Part shown: piece after piece, positions 21,905 through 33,148 of the stretch
How the letters are laid out: each line of letters starts with the position of its first letter
Position numbering within the stretch: the stretch's first letter is position 1
Assembly (NCBI RefSeq): GCF_002099425.1
Contig: NW_018343964.1
Location: 4,338,501-4,402,500 of the forward strand
From: Phascolarctos cinereus
Lineage: Eukaryota > Chordata > Mammalia > Diprotodontia > Phascolarctidae
DNA: 64,000 bases
Direction: 5' to 3'
Program-made: the position numbers and the translations under genes
Notes under the pieces: generated by a model
What the model saw: only the letters and a program-made list of their open reading frames with translations
What the model was told of the DNA's origin: nothing
Database searches by the model: none

Positions 21905-22030
21905 TTAATTTACAGATTAAAAACAACAACTAAAGCCTAGAAAGGTGAAAGAAATCACTCAAAGTTAGTAAGTAGTGAGGCAGAAAATAAAATCACAATC
22001 TCTTGATTTTCAGTCTAGGGCTTCATCAGA
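21905..22030 (-). repeat. MIR SINE fragment
   Basis: TTTACAGATTAAAAACAAC, GAAATCACTCAAAGTTAGTA and AATCTCTTGATTTTCAGTC in complementary MIR order. Confidence 0.55.
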
Positions 22031-22054
22031 GTTCCAGACAACATTCTATATGTG

Positions 22055-22830
22055 GGATACTGTTACGACTGAATACATTCCTGAAAACCGTAAACTAATT
22101 GCTAAATACACACATTCTGCCAGGTTTCCTTTATAATTACTCACTTTTTTTTTCTTAGCACTTTAAGGTGACAGCCCTATGGAGTAAGGGCCCATATGGA
22201 ACAAGAACTCCTGTTCAATTTACATAGAGTCATGGTTAACAAGGTCATTTGGTTGGAGACAAGAGACATACCATTTCAACAAAAGCCTGACACTTCCAAA
22301 GAGGAACAGGTTGAACAGTGCCCTGACAGCCCACCAGACATTTCAGCGTTTAACAAAGTACTGCACCAGATATCCTTCTGTGGACAGAATTTTTATGGCT
22401 AACCATACACCAAAGACATCAGTCACCTTGCACTCAAGCAATAGCAAGAGCAATCATCAATCTGAAAAGAAAGGTATGAAATAGGAAGAGGAATGGTGAC
22501 AAACACAGCAGAGTGAGAATCAAGGCACTTCTACAACTATGTAAGCAATCACCCAGAGCCGACTTCATGGAAGGCAGCTCAATTTAACATCCTATCCAGT
22601 GGACACCTTTGCAAGAATCATTATGGTACCAGACCAAATACATCCTTGGCTGTATGGCTTATATAGGCTTCTAAATGCCATACGTTCACAGTGAGGAAAT
22701 TAAAGCACTAGCATGAACACCAATCAGGGGAAAAAAGTCTTTAAAAGAAAAATAAACCCACAATGATACCTTCTACCAGAAACTGACATAGAAAATCAAG
22801 ACCTGCTATGACTTTTCTTGTTGATATATA
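22055..22830. other. Unassigned block with a 77-codon open frame
   Basis: Plus frame 22172-22402 is open and follows a strong acceptor-like TCACTTTTTTTTTCTTAG at 22141-22158, but a stop lies in that frame at 22169-22171 and the product (MEQELLFNLHRVM...) is not recognised. It is on the strand opposite PLD5. No repeat family identified. I do not call a gene. Confidence 0.3.
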
Positions 22831-23129
22831 TAGATACTAAATGATATGATGGGAGGAATAGATATCATTGATATTAATCATGTTGAATGGTAGAATCAAC
22901 ACCCCAAAAGATCTTTATGAGCTAGGATGATAGGTTAAATCTAGTAAAATGAATTTTAATAGAAATAAATGTCAGTTCCTACACTTGAATTCCTAGGAAT
23001 TCAATCAACTTTCAAATACAAGGAGGTATGCTTAGACATTAAATTTTTTTTATAAAAAGACTGGAGGTGTTAATGAACTGAAATCTCACATGAGTTAATG
23101 GTATGATAAAAGTAGCCAAAAAAAGCTAA

Positions 23130-23640
23130 TGTGATCTCAGGCCATGATGAGTGGAAAGAATTTTAGATTTGCAGTCAGAGAAGAAGCATTCAAACCCTGG
23201 CTCTTAGTCAATAAACATTTATTAAGTGCCTACTATATGTCAGGCACTGTGCTAAGCACTGGGGATACAAAGAAAAGCAAAAAAAAAAATTAGTTCTTGC
23301 CATCAAGGAACTCTCAATTACACATAAGAAGAAATTCCAAGGTAGTGGTTGTGGGAGAAGGGCAGGAAGACATCCCCCGAGGCAAGAGAGCATGATGAAG
23401 TCCAGAGGAGTGCAACCCAGTGGGAAATGATGAGATAGATGGCTGCCCTGGCCCAAATCCTTAAATGGAGGAGCTGGGAGGAGGGGCTCCACAGGCAGGT
23501 GGTACTGAGGATGTGTGAGTTTCCAGGTTGATCCTACTAAGGGCTGAGGCAAGTCACTTATCTCTCTGGGCCTTAGTTTCCCCACTGGCAAAATGTGGTG
23601 ACTGAACAAATTAATGACTTTGGTCCCTTCCAGATATAAA
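23130..23640 (+). repeat. MIR3 SINE split by an insertion
   Basis: The head GAGTGGAAAGAATTTTAGAT then TTCAAACCCTGGCTCT stops at about 23207. The other half resumes at about 23545 with GGCAAGTCACTTATCTCTCT, GGGCCTTAGTTTCCCCACTG and GACTTTGGTCCCTTCCAGA. Confidence 0.75.
23208..23540 (-). repeat. L2 3' end inserted in the MIR3, plus unassigned filler
   Basis: 23208-23330 is complementary L2 tail (AGTCAATAAACATTTATTAA, GTGCTAAGCACTGGGGATAC, AAGGAACTCTCAATTAC). 23331-23540 is G-rich and may be diverged L2 or unrelated; I could not place it. The 133-codon minus ORF at 23208-23609 crosses all of this and is chance. Confidence 0.65.
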
Positions 23641-23742
23641 TTTCTGAATTCTTGTATTCAAAAATAGCAAGATAACAGTATCATTACAATTTGGCCTACT
23701 CCAACCATACCCAGATAATTGTGCTCTGTTCTGGGCACCACA

Positions 23743-24268
23743 AGCTCTAATGGTTTCCTATCACTTTCAGCACCAATATAAAGTCCTCTTTTTGGCTTTT
23801 AAAACCTTTTACAACCTGGCTTTTTTCTACCTTTCTAGTCTTTTACATTTTATAGCTTTCCATATCCTTACAACCTGGCTACACTGGCCTATTTGTTGTT
23901 CCTCGTATATAGTGTTCCATTTCCTCTCTCCATGCTTTAGCACTGACCATCCCCCATGTCCAGAAAACTCTTCCTTCTCCTCTCCACTTCTTAGATTCCT
24001 TGACATCTTTGAAGATGAGGCTTTAATCCTACTTTTTTGCTGGAGGCCTTTCCCAACTTCCCCCAGCTGCTGGTACTTTCCCCTCTGAAATATTTCTTCT
24101 CCTCTTATATATCTCATATGTACATATGTGTTTGCATGTTGTCTTCTCACATTAGAATCTGAGCTCAGGACAAGAATCGTGTTTTTGCTTTTTTTTAAAA
24201 AAAATTTATAGTGTTTAACACAGTATAAAAAAACCACCTAACTACTTAATAAATATTTGTTGACTGAC
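23743..24268 (+). repeat. L2 LINE 3' UTR, about 525 bp
   Basis: TAAAGTCCTCTTTTTGGCTT, CCTTTTACAACCTGGC, ACACTGGCCTATTTGTTGTT, CCATGTCCAGAAAACTCTTC, GCATGTTGTCTTCTCACATT and ATAAATATTTGTTGACTGAC follow the L2 3' UTR to its end. ORFs at 23750-24088 (+) and 23827-24237 (-) are readings of it. Confidence 0.9.
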
Positions 24269-24549
24269 ATTTTGGAAAGTCATCAATGAGCTGGCAGAGT
24301 GATTCAGAGGGTGAAGTCCTTAAGATGATGCTATGCAAGGAATGATTTAAGGAACCAGAAATGTTTAGACTAAAGAAGCAGACTTCTGGGGTTTCATGAA
24401 AATTGTCTTCAAGTATCTGAAGAGTTGTTACATGGAAGCAAAATTCTATTTATTCTACTTGACATCAGAGGGCAGAACTAAGAGTAAAACATGGAGATTG
24501 GAAAGGAACAGAATTGAATTCAATGTAAGGGAAATCTTACCAAATTTGT

Positions 24550-24615
24550 AAGAAAAAAAAGGCACTTTGCACAGTGTTTAGCATATAGTAGGCACTATAT
24601 AAATGCTTATTCCTT
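24550..24615 (+). repeat. L2/MIR-type tail inside the L3
   Basis: GCACTTTGCACAGTGTTTAG then ATAGTAGGCACTATATAAAT and GCTTATTCC. Confidence 0.6.
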
Positions 24616-24675
24616 CCCCTACCAAGCAGAGCTGTCCAAAAAAGTGGAATGAACTGCTCCAGGAAGATTCTTTTG

Positions 24676-24933
24676 TACTATTGTGTTGTTCTTTTTTGGC
24701 TTTAGCCGACTCTTCATGACCCTGTTTGGGTTTTCTTGGCAAAGATACTGGAGTGGTTTGCCATTTCCTTCTCCAGCTCATTTTACAGATGAGGAAACTG
24801 AGGCAAATGGGCTTAAGTGACTTATCCAGGATCACACAGCTAGTAAATGTCTGAGGCTGGATTTGAACTCAGGAAGATGAATCATCCTGACTCTCAGCCC
24901 AGCACTCTATCCACTGCACCACATGGCTTCCTA
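24676..24933 (-). repeat. Mar1 CORE-SINE inside the L3
   Basis: TTGTGTTGTTCTTTTTTGGC, CTCTTCATGACCCTGTTTGG, GGAGTGGTTTGCCATTTCCT, GATCACACAGCTAGTAAATG and CTCTATCCACTGCACCACAT. Confidence 0.9.
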
Positions 24934-25054
24934 GAAGTCTTCAAAGTGAGGCTTGGATGGCCCCTTGTTGGGGATCTTGTAGAGGACATCAGAGTGGAGG
25001 TTTGAGCTAGACTAGATGGCCTCTTAGAATTGAGATTGTATAAGTCTATAACCA

Positions 25055-26070
25055 GAAAGGAGCATGACCAAAGATCATGTATGTAAAAGTATTTTGCAAG
25101 CTTTTAAAGTAGCATCTATATGCAGGTCTGAGATGTATAATTTTGACTGCTTTCTCTATGTCCAAGCGCATAACATCAGAATTCCAGTCTTTCCCTGTAC
25201 TCTAACCTTGGCAGAAAGGCTTGTGGCAGGGCTATGAAACCAATACATCACCAGTCCCTGCTTGTGCTTGATCCTTGCTCTACCCTAGGATCATTCTAGA
25301 GGCCAGAAGGAAGAAACAGCACAATGGTGTTGATGAGTTAGGAATACCAGTTTCACAAAGGAAAGATGAAATGAAAGAAAAAGATCAACACAGAGACAGA
25401 TATCTAAAGAGAGTGCTTTCAATGTCCTTATAAAAATCCCTCAAATTATAATACAAGAAACTTTTAATGCTCTGTAAATATAAGGAATTTAATATGATAG
25501 CAACACAACTAACCCAGAGAGCCCATGTATGTTTAATTCTTAAAGTACATCTAAAGAAAAATGTTGGAGTTTGATATAAAAAAATAAAGCCCAGAAAACA
25601 AACCTACCAATTTTCCCTCCAAAGCAACATCCTACCACTAGATTAGAAGCTGATCTTAACTACCATGGTACTGGAACTCTGAAGACATGAAATATGACAA
25701 AACAAACAGTTAATTGGGGACAATACCATCCCACACTACTGAAAAACAGGCACTGCTGAGAATTATGTCACGGAAGGAGGAGAGTGGGAGGAAAAGCAAT
25801 GTTGGAGTCTAGCAGACTAAATCCTAACACACCAGCTGACATGGGGCTGATCTACTAATGTTGGGCATATACTAGAATATATTACGGAAAGCAAGAGCCA
25901 CTAACAAAATATGGATGGTTTCATATACTTCATGATGAATCCCTTCTTAGAATATATGTATATGTATCTGTATATGTATATTAATAATTCCTTCTTGGAA
26001 TAAATATATCACCAGCCACCAGGAAATTATAATAAACATCCAGAATCCATGGAAGTAAATTCTTTGTTCA
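25055..26070. other. Low-repeat intronic sequence, no gene seen
   Basis: A MIR-like tail (AAAGTATTTTGCAAGCTTTT) at about 25085 and a short TATATG run at 25955-25982. Nothing else recognised. Confidence 0.4.
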
Positions 26071-26074
26071 TATT

Positions 26075-26215
26075 AAATTGGATTCAATTCAACGAGCATT
26101 TATTAAATGCCCAATATATTCAAGGCACCATTAGATGCTAGTGATACAAAGACAAAAATAAAACATTCTATTTCCTCAAGGAGCTTACATGCTACTGTAA
26201 TGTGAACATCCTTAA
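26075..26215 (-). repeat. L2 LINE 3' end
   Basis: TTCAACGAGCATTTATTAAA, TAGTGATACAAAGACAAAAA and CTCAAGGAGCTTACATGCTA. Confidence 0.75.
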
Positions 26216-26254
26216 ATAGTAGCTTGTAAGTTGGTGTTAATGTGACCAATCACC

Positions 26255-26990
26255 AGAACTCATTCATTCATTCATTCAATACTTGAGAAATTACTACATA
26301 GAAGACATTGTCCTAGACACTACAGTGCATACAAAGACAAATACTCCTGCTCCCAAGCAATTTACAGTTTAGTAGGAGAGAGAAAGATCTGGATGCAAAC
26401 AACAACAATGAAAAGCAAAGCATGATAGGCAGATGAAAGAAAAATAAAGTTCTGTGAGAGGTTCAGGAATGGGGCAGAGACGCTTCCATCTGGGAGGTCA
26501 GTAGAAGGAAGCAGAAATGGCTACGTGGAATATGGGGCATTGGAGCTGTATTTTAAAAAACAAGGATCAAATCCATGATTTTGGGAGATTTGGGGTATAG
26601 TGTAAACAAAGGCATAGGCTTGGGAAAATTAAACACACGTTTGTGGAATGGTGAGTCCAGTTTGGCTGGACTATGAGAATGCTAAGGGATATAATGTGAG
26701 GTTAGCCTATAAAGGCACCTGGGTAGTTGAAATTGTGATAGCGGATGAAATCTCCAAAAGAGAGACAGGGGACAGAGAAAACCCTGATCCATTTGCAATT
26801 CAGGATGAAAAGGAGAAAGAGGACTCTGAAAGAGACAGAAAAGAATCATAGAGAGAAGCTGAGAATCAGGAGAATAAAACATTATGGAAGTAGATGAAAC
26901 AGAGATCAAAAGCTTCATGAAGGAGCCAGTGGCAGAGTTTCAAGTTCTACAAAGGTCAAAAAAGATGAAGAAGGAGATCCTTGACTGTCT
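26255..26990 (-). repeat. L2 LINE, 3' UTR into ORF2
   Basis: Begins with the L2 terminus in complement (CATTCATTCATTCATTCAAT), continues CTACAGTGCATACAAAGACA, GTGAGTCCAGTTTGGCTGGA, then the ORF2-derived part (GGAGCCAGTGGCAGAGTTTC, GGTCAAAAAAGATGAAGAAG). The ORF at 26648-26851 is an antisense reading. Confidence 0.7.
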
Positions 26991-28244
26991 TCTAGTTCAA
27001 AGTTCATAGAGAAGGATAGCTCTTCCACATGTATTCTAGCAAAACAAACAAACAAAAAAACCTCCAAAAGGCATCAGAGCATATAATGACCAGGAAAACC
27101 AAAGAAACATCAGTAAGTTCTTCACCCTACTCAAAACTTCATGAGAGATAGCCAGAAATCACAAGTCCTGACAAAGGAATCCCACAGAAGGGCATGCTTA
27201 AAAAAAAAAATCAGAAACCCAAAGTAGCATCCTGATTGGGGAGGCCTGTAGGGAGACTGAAGCCCGAATCAACACTAAGGCTGGGGAGGCTCTAAGGAAA
27301 GGGAGAGGTAACCCTATAACAGTGTCATAATTAGTAGGAATAGCTAAGCATAGAACTCTGATTGAGGATACTGATGCCTGCTAGCAATATGAGCACAGAC
27401 ATACCAAGGGAGGAGGAAACCAGGAGCCAGAGTCTAAGAAACTAGAGTCAGGACCAAACATGATCTTTCCATCCTCCTATATGGAGGAGATGGATTGTAG
27501 TCTCTGGCATAAAAACCTCTATAGGAACTGAAATTGCAGGCGTGTGTGATCATAAGACATTAAATACTATGAAGAAATATTATGGGCAAAGAGATTCCCA
27601 GGTGGCAAACTTAGAAGAAAAGAATAACTGAACAACAACACAAGCATTTTCTTTTTTAAAAAATGGCTTGACAAGAAGGACTATAAGAGTGACAAAAAAA
27701 ATGAAATGATATAATGTGACTTATAAGTGAAGTAAGAGGAAAGACTTGGAAGGAGAATAAAACTTCATACAAAAGGTGGAAAATCTTGTCTAAGTAGTGG
27801 TCTCTTTGAAAGTTAGACTAGACCAAATAGAACTCAATGACTACATGAAATAACAACAAAGTCAGAACAAAACTAAAGACTGAAAAAAATGAAATACAAG
27901 ATATTTGCAGTCAGAAACAAATGACCTGGAAAACAGACCAACGAAAGAGATTTTAAGAATCAGACTCTCTGAAAACCATAAGAAAAAAACACTATCTGTA
28001 TACTGCTAGAAATCATAAATGAAAACTGCCTGTGTTTACTAGAGCCAAAGGTTAAAGCAAAAATAGAAAGAATCCACTGGTCATCTCCTGAAAGAAACTA
28101 GAAAATGAAACCTCCCAGGAATGTTATAGCTAAAAGTTGGAACTTCTAGATCAAAGAAAATATAATATAAGCAGTCAGAAAGAGTTCAAGCACCAAAGTC
28201 ACAGGAGATGAAATACACAATTTTGTTTATATAACATTTAAAAG

Positions 28245-28310
28245 TGCTGCGTGCACGCACACACACACACACACACCCCACCACCACTACCAACAACAAC
28301 AATGTCAATG
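28245..28310. repeat. CA microsatellite with CAA-rich end
   Basis: GTGCACGCACACACACACAC continuing to CACCACCACTACCAACAACA. It sits at the junction between the ORF1 and ORF2-derived parts of the half-L1. Confidence 0.85.
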
Positions 28311-28520
28311 CAGCTAAAATTAGAATCAACACATTTAAATGGGGGAAAAAATCTCTGCAACCGATTTATCTGACAAAGGTCTCATATCCAAGATAAAAAG
28401 AGAACTGATTCAAATCTATAAAAACAAGAACTCAAATGGAAAAGTAGTTAAAGAACATGATCAGGCATATCTTAAAAGAAAAAAGCAAATCTATCGACAA
28501 TCAAAACAATCAAAAATACT

Positions 28521-28663
28521 TTTTTTTTTGGCTAGGCAATGGGGTTGAGTGACTTGCCCAGGGTCATACAGCTAGTAAGTATTATGTGTCTGAGGTCAGA
28601 TTTGAACTCAAGTCCTCCTGAATCCAGGGCCGGTGCTCTATCCACTGTGCCACCTAGCTGCCC
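28521..28663 (-). repeat. WSINE1-type short SINE with 14-bp target duplication
   Basis: Poly(T), GGCTAGGCAATGGGGTTGAG, GACTTGCCCAGGGTCATACA, GGGCCGGTGCTCTATCCACT and GTGCCACCTAGCTGCCC. Flanks CAATCAAAAATACT (28507-28520) and CAATCAAAAATGCT (28664-28677) differ at one base. Confidence 0.92.
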
Positions 28664-28681
28664 CAATCAAAAATGCTTTTA

Positions 28682-29268
28682 TGTACTTTGGGGTATATTA
28701 AACTTTTACCATATGTGATAGGATCAGGGTTTTCCTTTACCCACAGTAGGGATTAGTTTTCCCTTAAAAGCAATGAAATTGTTCTTGGGAACTGATTGAC
28801 CCCTGCCTCCCTTCATGCAGCTTTCTGGTCTCCCAAGGACATAAAAAATCCCACCTATGTGGAGTACAAGGCCCCTGTGATGTGGTAGATATCTGCAGAT
28901 CACTACAAGTTACTATACTCTCCTCTGCTGACCAGACCTGCTTTCATTTGGAGACAAGAAGGGCAGAGACAATTGATGCTAATTAAATGCCACTTGTTCC
29001 TTATGCTTGCTGTGATGGAAAAGTAAACTTTTTTTCTTTAACTGTTCAATGACTTAGGAATATTTCATTGTGTCTCAAACGGAACCTGAACACTGACAAA
29101 AATGTTACTACAAAGGAATACTTTCAAGGTGATCTAGGTACATCATGTGCCTAGTTGTGGGTGTGTGGGTGTGGGTGTGTTTATAAATAAAGAAATAAAT
29201 TTAGTAAAGTTATAGTTTGATGAAAAAAAAATAAAATGGATTAGTGCTAATGTGTTAATTGCCCATAT
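28682..29268 (+). mobile_element. LTR-like insertion in the half-L1
   Basis: The L1 sequence breaks after AAAATGCTTTTA and resumes at AAATGCTCTAAATC, so about 590 bp is inserted. It has a TATA-like GACATAAAAAATCC, a pyrimidine-rich segment and a CA-like end at about 29095 (GAACACTGACA), followed by GT-rich and A-rich filler. It is probably a decayed LTR (an ERVL-like origin is possible), treated as a fossil. I could not confirm termini or a target duplication. Confidence 0.4.
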
Positions 29269-29684
29269 ATAAATGCTCTAAATCAATAATAAGAGAAATG
29301 CAAATTAAAATAAGTGAAGTTTCAGCTCATGCCCATAAGACTAGCAAAGAACACAAAAATGGAAATTGGTGATTTCTGAGAGGGCTCAAGAGGACATTGC
29401 AGGTGGAGCTGTGAATTGGTGGAACCATTCTGGGAAGCAGTCTGGCACTATAGCCTTAAAGTCATTAAATTGTGCAGACCCTTTGACACAGCCATTCCAC
29501 TAATGTAGATCAGAGAAAGACAGAAAAGACTCTTCTGAACAAAAATATTCCTAGGAATATTTTTTGTCAAAGCAAAGAGTTGGACATGAATTGGTGAATG
29601 GCTGGACAAATTCTGGTACAGTGTATCTATATAACAGAATATTACTGCATCATAATAAATGACAAAGAGAGTTGATTCCAGGTT

Positions 29685-31130
29685 CTGACTCTAGAACTAC
29701 TGCTCATCACACTGTACTCTCTAAGGAAGTTGGAAATTTGGTTTCAGTCAAAGGGCTGAACTTGAGGACTGAGAACATGTGTTCTTGAGGCTGCAGGTTC
29801 CCACCTCTACTCTACGGCATAAGCTTTAACTTAGATTCAGATGAATTATTGATGTCACTCTTCTTTTGAAAAATGAGGTGATAGCATTCTATTAATCAAG
29901 TTTTAAAAGAAATAAATTTTGATAATTTCTCACTAATACTAAACTATTAAAAATCATAGCTTACTTTTACCCTAAAGACCACTACTATTCACAGACTTGG
30001 ATGGGAAAACATGCTGATTTACCCTGAATCCCATGTTGGAATTTGAGCCCTCCCATATGTGTAGCATTCAGTTTATCATAACAAACATCTCCAGGCTCTT
30101 TCCCTTGCCTGCCAGCTCTTATTTATCATTGTTAACAGTCCTCTTTTTAGCTTGGTTAGGCTATTAAAGTTAATTAAAAGAACAGCCTTAATTTGCACTT
30201 ACATAGTTTTCAACAGTTAAAGATGACATTTTCCCTCAGACTTCCTTATGTCTTCTTGCCCACATGATTGAAGTAAAAAAGAAACATAGCAGTTTGCTGA
30301 AGCTAAGAACATAAAAACTCTATAACCAAGCTCTACCAGACCATCATTTACCTTTATAATTTTTTTTAAGGATCTCAAACCTACTTCCTCCTTATTTACA
30401 TATTTGACCTATATCCACATACAATGACTGTATAAGAGCTACAGCTACTCTCATGATTTTCTACACAATATTTAAGTAAAGCTTAATTCATGAATAAAAC
30501 AAACCATAAAATACATTTATTTTCTTTCTACTTAATATTATGTCACCAAGGGATCAGGCCAGGAAGGACTTAGAAAGATAAATGAGTTATGATGATTTAA
30601 ATAATTTACATGTACTTGTTTCTAAAGACTAGTCCAATTTCATTAAATTAAAAACCATTAATGACTTAATTAGGGTTCTATATTTGATCTAATTATGAAA
30701 GATAATAATTAATTCCTTAAATAAACTTTGTACCTTGATAAGAACTGTCATTTTGTTAAATATCTGAGTGAGGGTGTCCCTTTTACCTCCATAAAGTTCA
30801 AGATATTCATATACACTTGTGAAAATGAAGCCTACCTTCCCTTTCTAGAAAAAGTAATGATTGTACCAAACCGACCAAATCTTATGGCAAACAAATGGCT
30901 ACAGTTCACTCTGAAAAGGTAAATTCATCTAAGTAGCAATAGCTCTTTAGAAACATTTAAGCTTCTGGGTTCAGAGTAAGGTACAAACAATTCATAAAAC
31001 TTTTTCTTTTCTCTGAATAGATTCTGTTTTCTAAGTTTGTATTGTTTATAGATACAATTTAAAATTCTGATTGAAAATAAAAGTGTCAGAATCACAGTGT
31101 CATAGAACCTCAGTATTAGAGAAACTGATG
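29685..31130. other. Low-repeat, AT-rich intronic sequence, no gene seen
   Basis: About 1.4 kb without a recognised repeat. The ORFs at 30728-30922 and 30925-31134 have no recognisable domain. A reasonable place for conserved non-coding sequence, not tested. Confidence 0.4.
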
Positions 31131-31134
31131 ACAA

Positions 31135-31985
31135 ACCTTAGGCTGAAATAGACCTTAGAGCTCTTGACCAAGTTTTGCTCAAATAGTGAATTGCATCTAC
31201 AATATTCATGAAAAGCAATTATTTATTTTCTACTTAAAGACCTCTAGTGACAGCAAATTGACTACTCTTCAAGGTATCCTATTCTACTTTTTGGGTTTTT
31301 TTGTTTTGTTTTGTTTTGGGTTTTTTTTGGAGAGAAGGGGAATGGCAGGGAGGTCCAGATCTACCTGTGATTTCATTGGTCTAGAATTTCCCAGAATCTT
31401 TCTACTGATTCAGATTGCAATTCAGTAAGTTACACATCCTGGATAGTTGCCTAGATCACTGAAAGGACAAGTGAATTGCCCATGGCCACATAGCTAGCAT
31501 GTGTCAGGGACATGACTCAAGCCCAGTCAGGTTTTCCTGACCCCAAATCCAGCACTCTATCCACGTAGGCACACTACCTTTCATTCATTTTTTGTATGAC
31601 TGTATTTGTTAGCAAGTTTTCCATACGGAGAGCTGAAATCAGACTCTCTAACTTCTACCTGCTGGCTGTCATAGTTCTAGGATGAAGCAAAATGAATCCA
31701 ATCTGTTTTCCATATGACAACCTCTCAAATTTTTGATGATAGCTATCATTTCCCACTTCCTCCCACCAAATCTTCTTTTCAGAGATAAATATCTCCAATT
31801 CCTCTACACAAGCCTTATGTGGCATGGTTTTGAATCCTCTCATTGTCTTTGTGGCCATCTTCTTCATGTATTCCAGCTTGCCTAAGTTGCTTCTGAACTG
31901 TGGAGTTGAGAACTGGTCACAATACTGCAGTTGTACCATGACCAGAGTAGATCATTATGATCACAAGTCAATCAACAAACACTGT
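31135..31985 (-). repeat. L3/CR1 LINE 3' end, interrupted by a SINE
   Basis: GACCTCTAGTGACAGCAAAT and CAAGGTATCCTATTCTACTT (31235-31295), then after the insertion GTTAGCAAGTTTTCCATACG, CCATATGACAACCTCTCAAA, TTGAATCCTCTCATTGTCTT and GAACTGGTCACAATACTGCA follow complementary L3 order. The 94-codon minus ORF at 31655-31939 reads this. Confidence 0.8.
31296..31585 (-). repeat. T/G-rich simple repeat plus MIR-like SINE of a second type
   Basis: 31296-31335 is TTTTG-rich. 31340-31585 is a SINE: ACCTGTGATTTCATTGGTCT, GATAGTTGCCTAGATCACTG, GTGAATTGCCCATGGCCACA, CCAGCACTCTATCCACG. Its non-tRNA half (ATTTCATTGGT...GTTGCCT) is shared with 45780-45975, 50466-50670 and 61603-61700, so this is a distinct CORE-SINE family whose name I do not know. 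Confidence 0.7.
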
Positions 31986-32117
31986 CCTGGATATAAAGGT
32001 AGTAGGCCCCTCTGATGGCTTCTCCCCATTTTCCTCCCAAAAGTTCAGGTCCCTCTAGCCTGGGGATTCTTAGATTTCAAGGGTAGGGATATGAACTTAG
32101 ATGTAAGACATCTATTT

Positions 32118-32383
32118 CTATGCTGTTACTGTTCAATTGTTTTTCAGTCATGTCTGACTTTTTTGTGACCCCATTTGGGGTTTTCTTGGCAAAGATACTA
32201 TAGTGGTTTGCCATTTCCTTCTCCAGCTTATTTTATAGATGAGGAAAGCAAGGCAAAAGGGGTTAAGTGACTTGTCCAGGGCCACATAGCTAGTGAGTGT
32301 CTGAGGCCAGATTTGAACTCATGAAGATGAGTCTTTCTGACTTCCAGTCCAGCACTCTATCCACTGCACCACCTAGCAGCCCA
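32118..32383 (-). repeat. Mar1 CORE-SINE
   Basis: TTCAGTCATGTCTGACTTTT, GGGGTTTTCTTGGCAAAGAT, GGTTAAGTGACTTGTCCAGG and CTCTATCCACTGCACCACCT. Both flanks begin CATCTAT, a likely short target duplication. Confidence 0.92.
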
Positions 32384-32399
32384 TCTATATTTAATTTAT

Positions 32400-32935
32400 A
32401 TGTCTCCATCATCTATAGCCATCTATATTTTTATGTATGTGTTTACTTTCACAAACATCCAAAAGATATTTAGCATTTCCTTCTATTACAAATAAAACCA
32501 TTGTTCTAAGAAGGGGTGTATAGGCTTCACCAGACTGCCAGGCAGGTCTATGACACATACAAAAAGGGTTAAGAACTGTGTCCCTATAATTCTGAGTTAT
32601 GCAACTATCTAATTTCAAAAGGTACAAATGTATATAATGAGAAAAAAGAAGTGCATGTGTATGAATACAATATACATTAATATTAGCATATAGGTATATA
32701 GAAAACTGATTCTCAACAGTGTGATCCATTAGAATGACTTGCAAATATAATATTAGCATAAATTCTGCTCCTTCCAGAGAGTTGGAACATCAATGTTTTT
32801 AGTTAGGCAAGGTCTCAGAGATCCTTAGCTTAGGTACCGGCTTTCTTTTCAGATGAGCATTTCAATTTAAAACTTTTTTACTTGGTAGGCATGAGGAGAA
32901 ATGGGACGTAGTTTCTATTCTCTTTAATATTAATA
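32400..32935. other. Low-repeat intronic sequence, no gene seen
   Basis: No family recognised. The 116-codon minus ORF at 32409-32759 has no recognisable domain and looks like chance. Confidence 0.4.
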
Positions 32936-32937
32936 TG

Positions 32938-33148
32938 GATTATTATGGAATCATAGAGCTGGAGAGTTAGCAGAATACTTAGAGGCAGTCTAGTACAACT
33001 CCTATTTTCCCCATCAGGAAACTGTGGCTCATAGAGTCCAAGTGACTTGCCCAAGGTCATATAACCAGTAAGTATCAGAGGTGGGATTTGAACCCAGATC
33101 TTCCTGATTCTAAGTATAGTACTCTGTCTACTATGCCATGTTAAGATG
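32938..33148 (-). repeat. MIR3-type SINE
   Basis: GGAATCATAGAGCTGGAGAG (L3-like end), AAGTGACTTGCCCAAGGTCA, GGATTTGAACCCAGATCTTC and GTACTCTGTCTACTATGCCA. It lies about 360 bp downstream of the PLD5 exon in the gene's direction. Confidence 0.85.

Larger units (their letters stand above)
22835..25050 (+). repeat. L3/CR1 LINE 3' third with four nested insertions
   Basis: L3 pieces in order: AAATGAATTTTAATAGAAAT, GTCAGTTCCTACACTTGAAT and CCAAAAAAAGCTAATGTGAT (22930-23140); TTGTGCTCTGTTCTGGGCAC (about 23720); GGAACCAGAAATGTTTAGAC, CTTCAAGTATCTGAAGAG and AGAGGGCAGAACTAAGAG (24280-24540); GAGCTGTCCAAAAAAGTGGA (24629); after a Mar1, AAGTCTTCAAAGTGAGGC, GATCTTGTAGAGGACATC and GAGCTAGACTAGATGGCCTC to the 3' end. 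The gaps are MIR3 (itself split by L2), L2, an L2/MIR tail and Mar1. Confidence 0.85.
26995..29680 (+). repeat. Second half-L1 (HAL1-like) LINE with nested insertions
   Basis: About 26995-27540 resembles an L1 5' region. About 27640-28220 is a decayed ORF1 (GACCTGGAAAACAGACCAAC, AAGAATCCACTGGTCATCTC, CAGTCAGAAAGAGTTCAAGC). After a CA repeat it jumps to the ORF2 C-terminal region at about 28320 (AAAGGTCTCATATCCAAGAT, AGAACTGATTCAAATCTATA), resumes after insertions at 29270 (ATGCTCTAAATCAATAATAA) and ends near 29680. Endonuclease and most of the reverse transcriptase are missing, as in the copy at 5649-8600. The 69-codon ORF at 28339-28548 is ORF2 residue. Confidence 0.7.

Noticed and set aside
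23208-24237. Longest ORFs in the window (133, 112 and 136 codons)
   Set aside because: They lie across L2 and MIR3 sequence in arbitrary frames and strands; pyrimidine-rich L2 UTR gives long chance frames.
32409-32759. 116-codon minus ORF
   Set aside because: No domain, no conserved motif, no splice-consistent link to PLD5, and ordinary chance length for AT-rich DNA.
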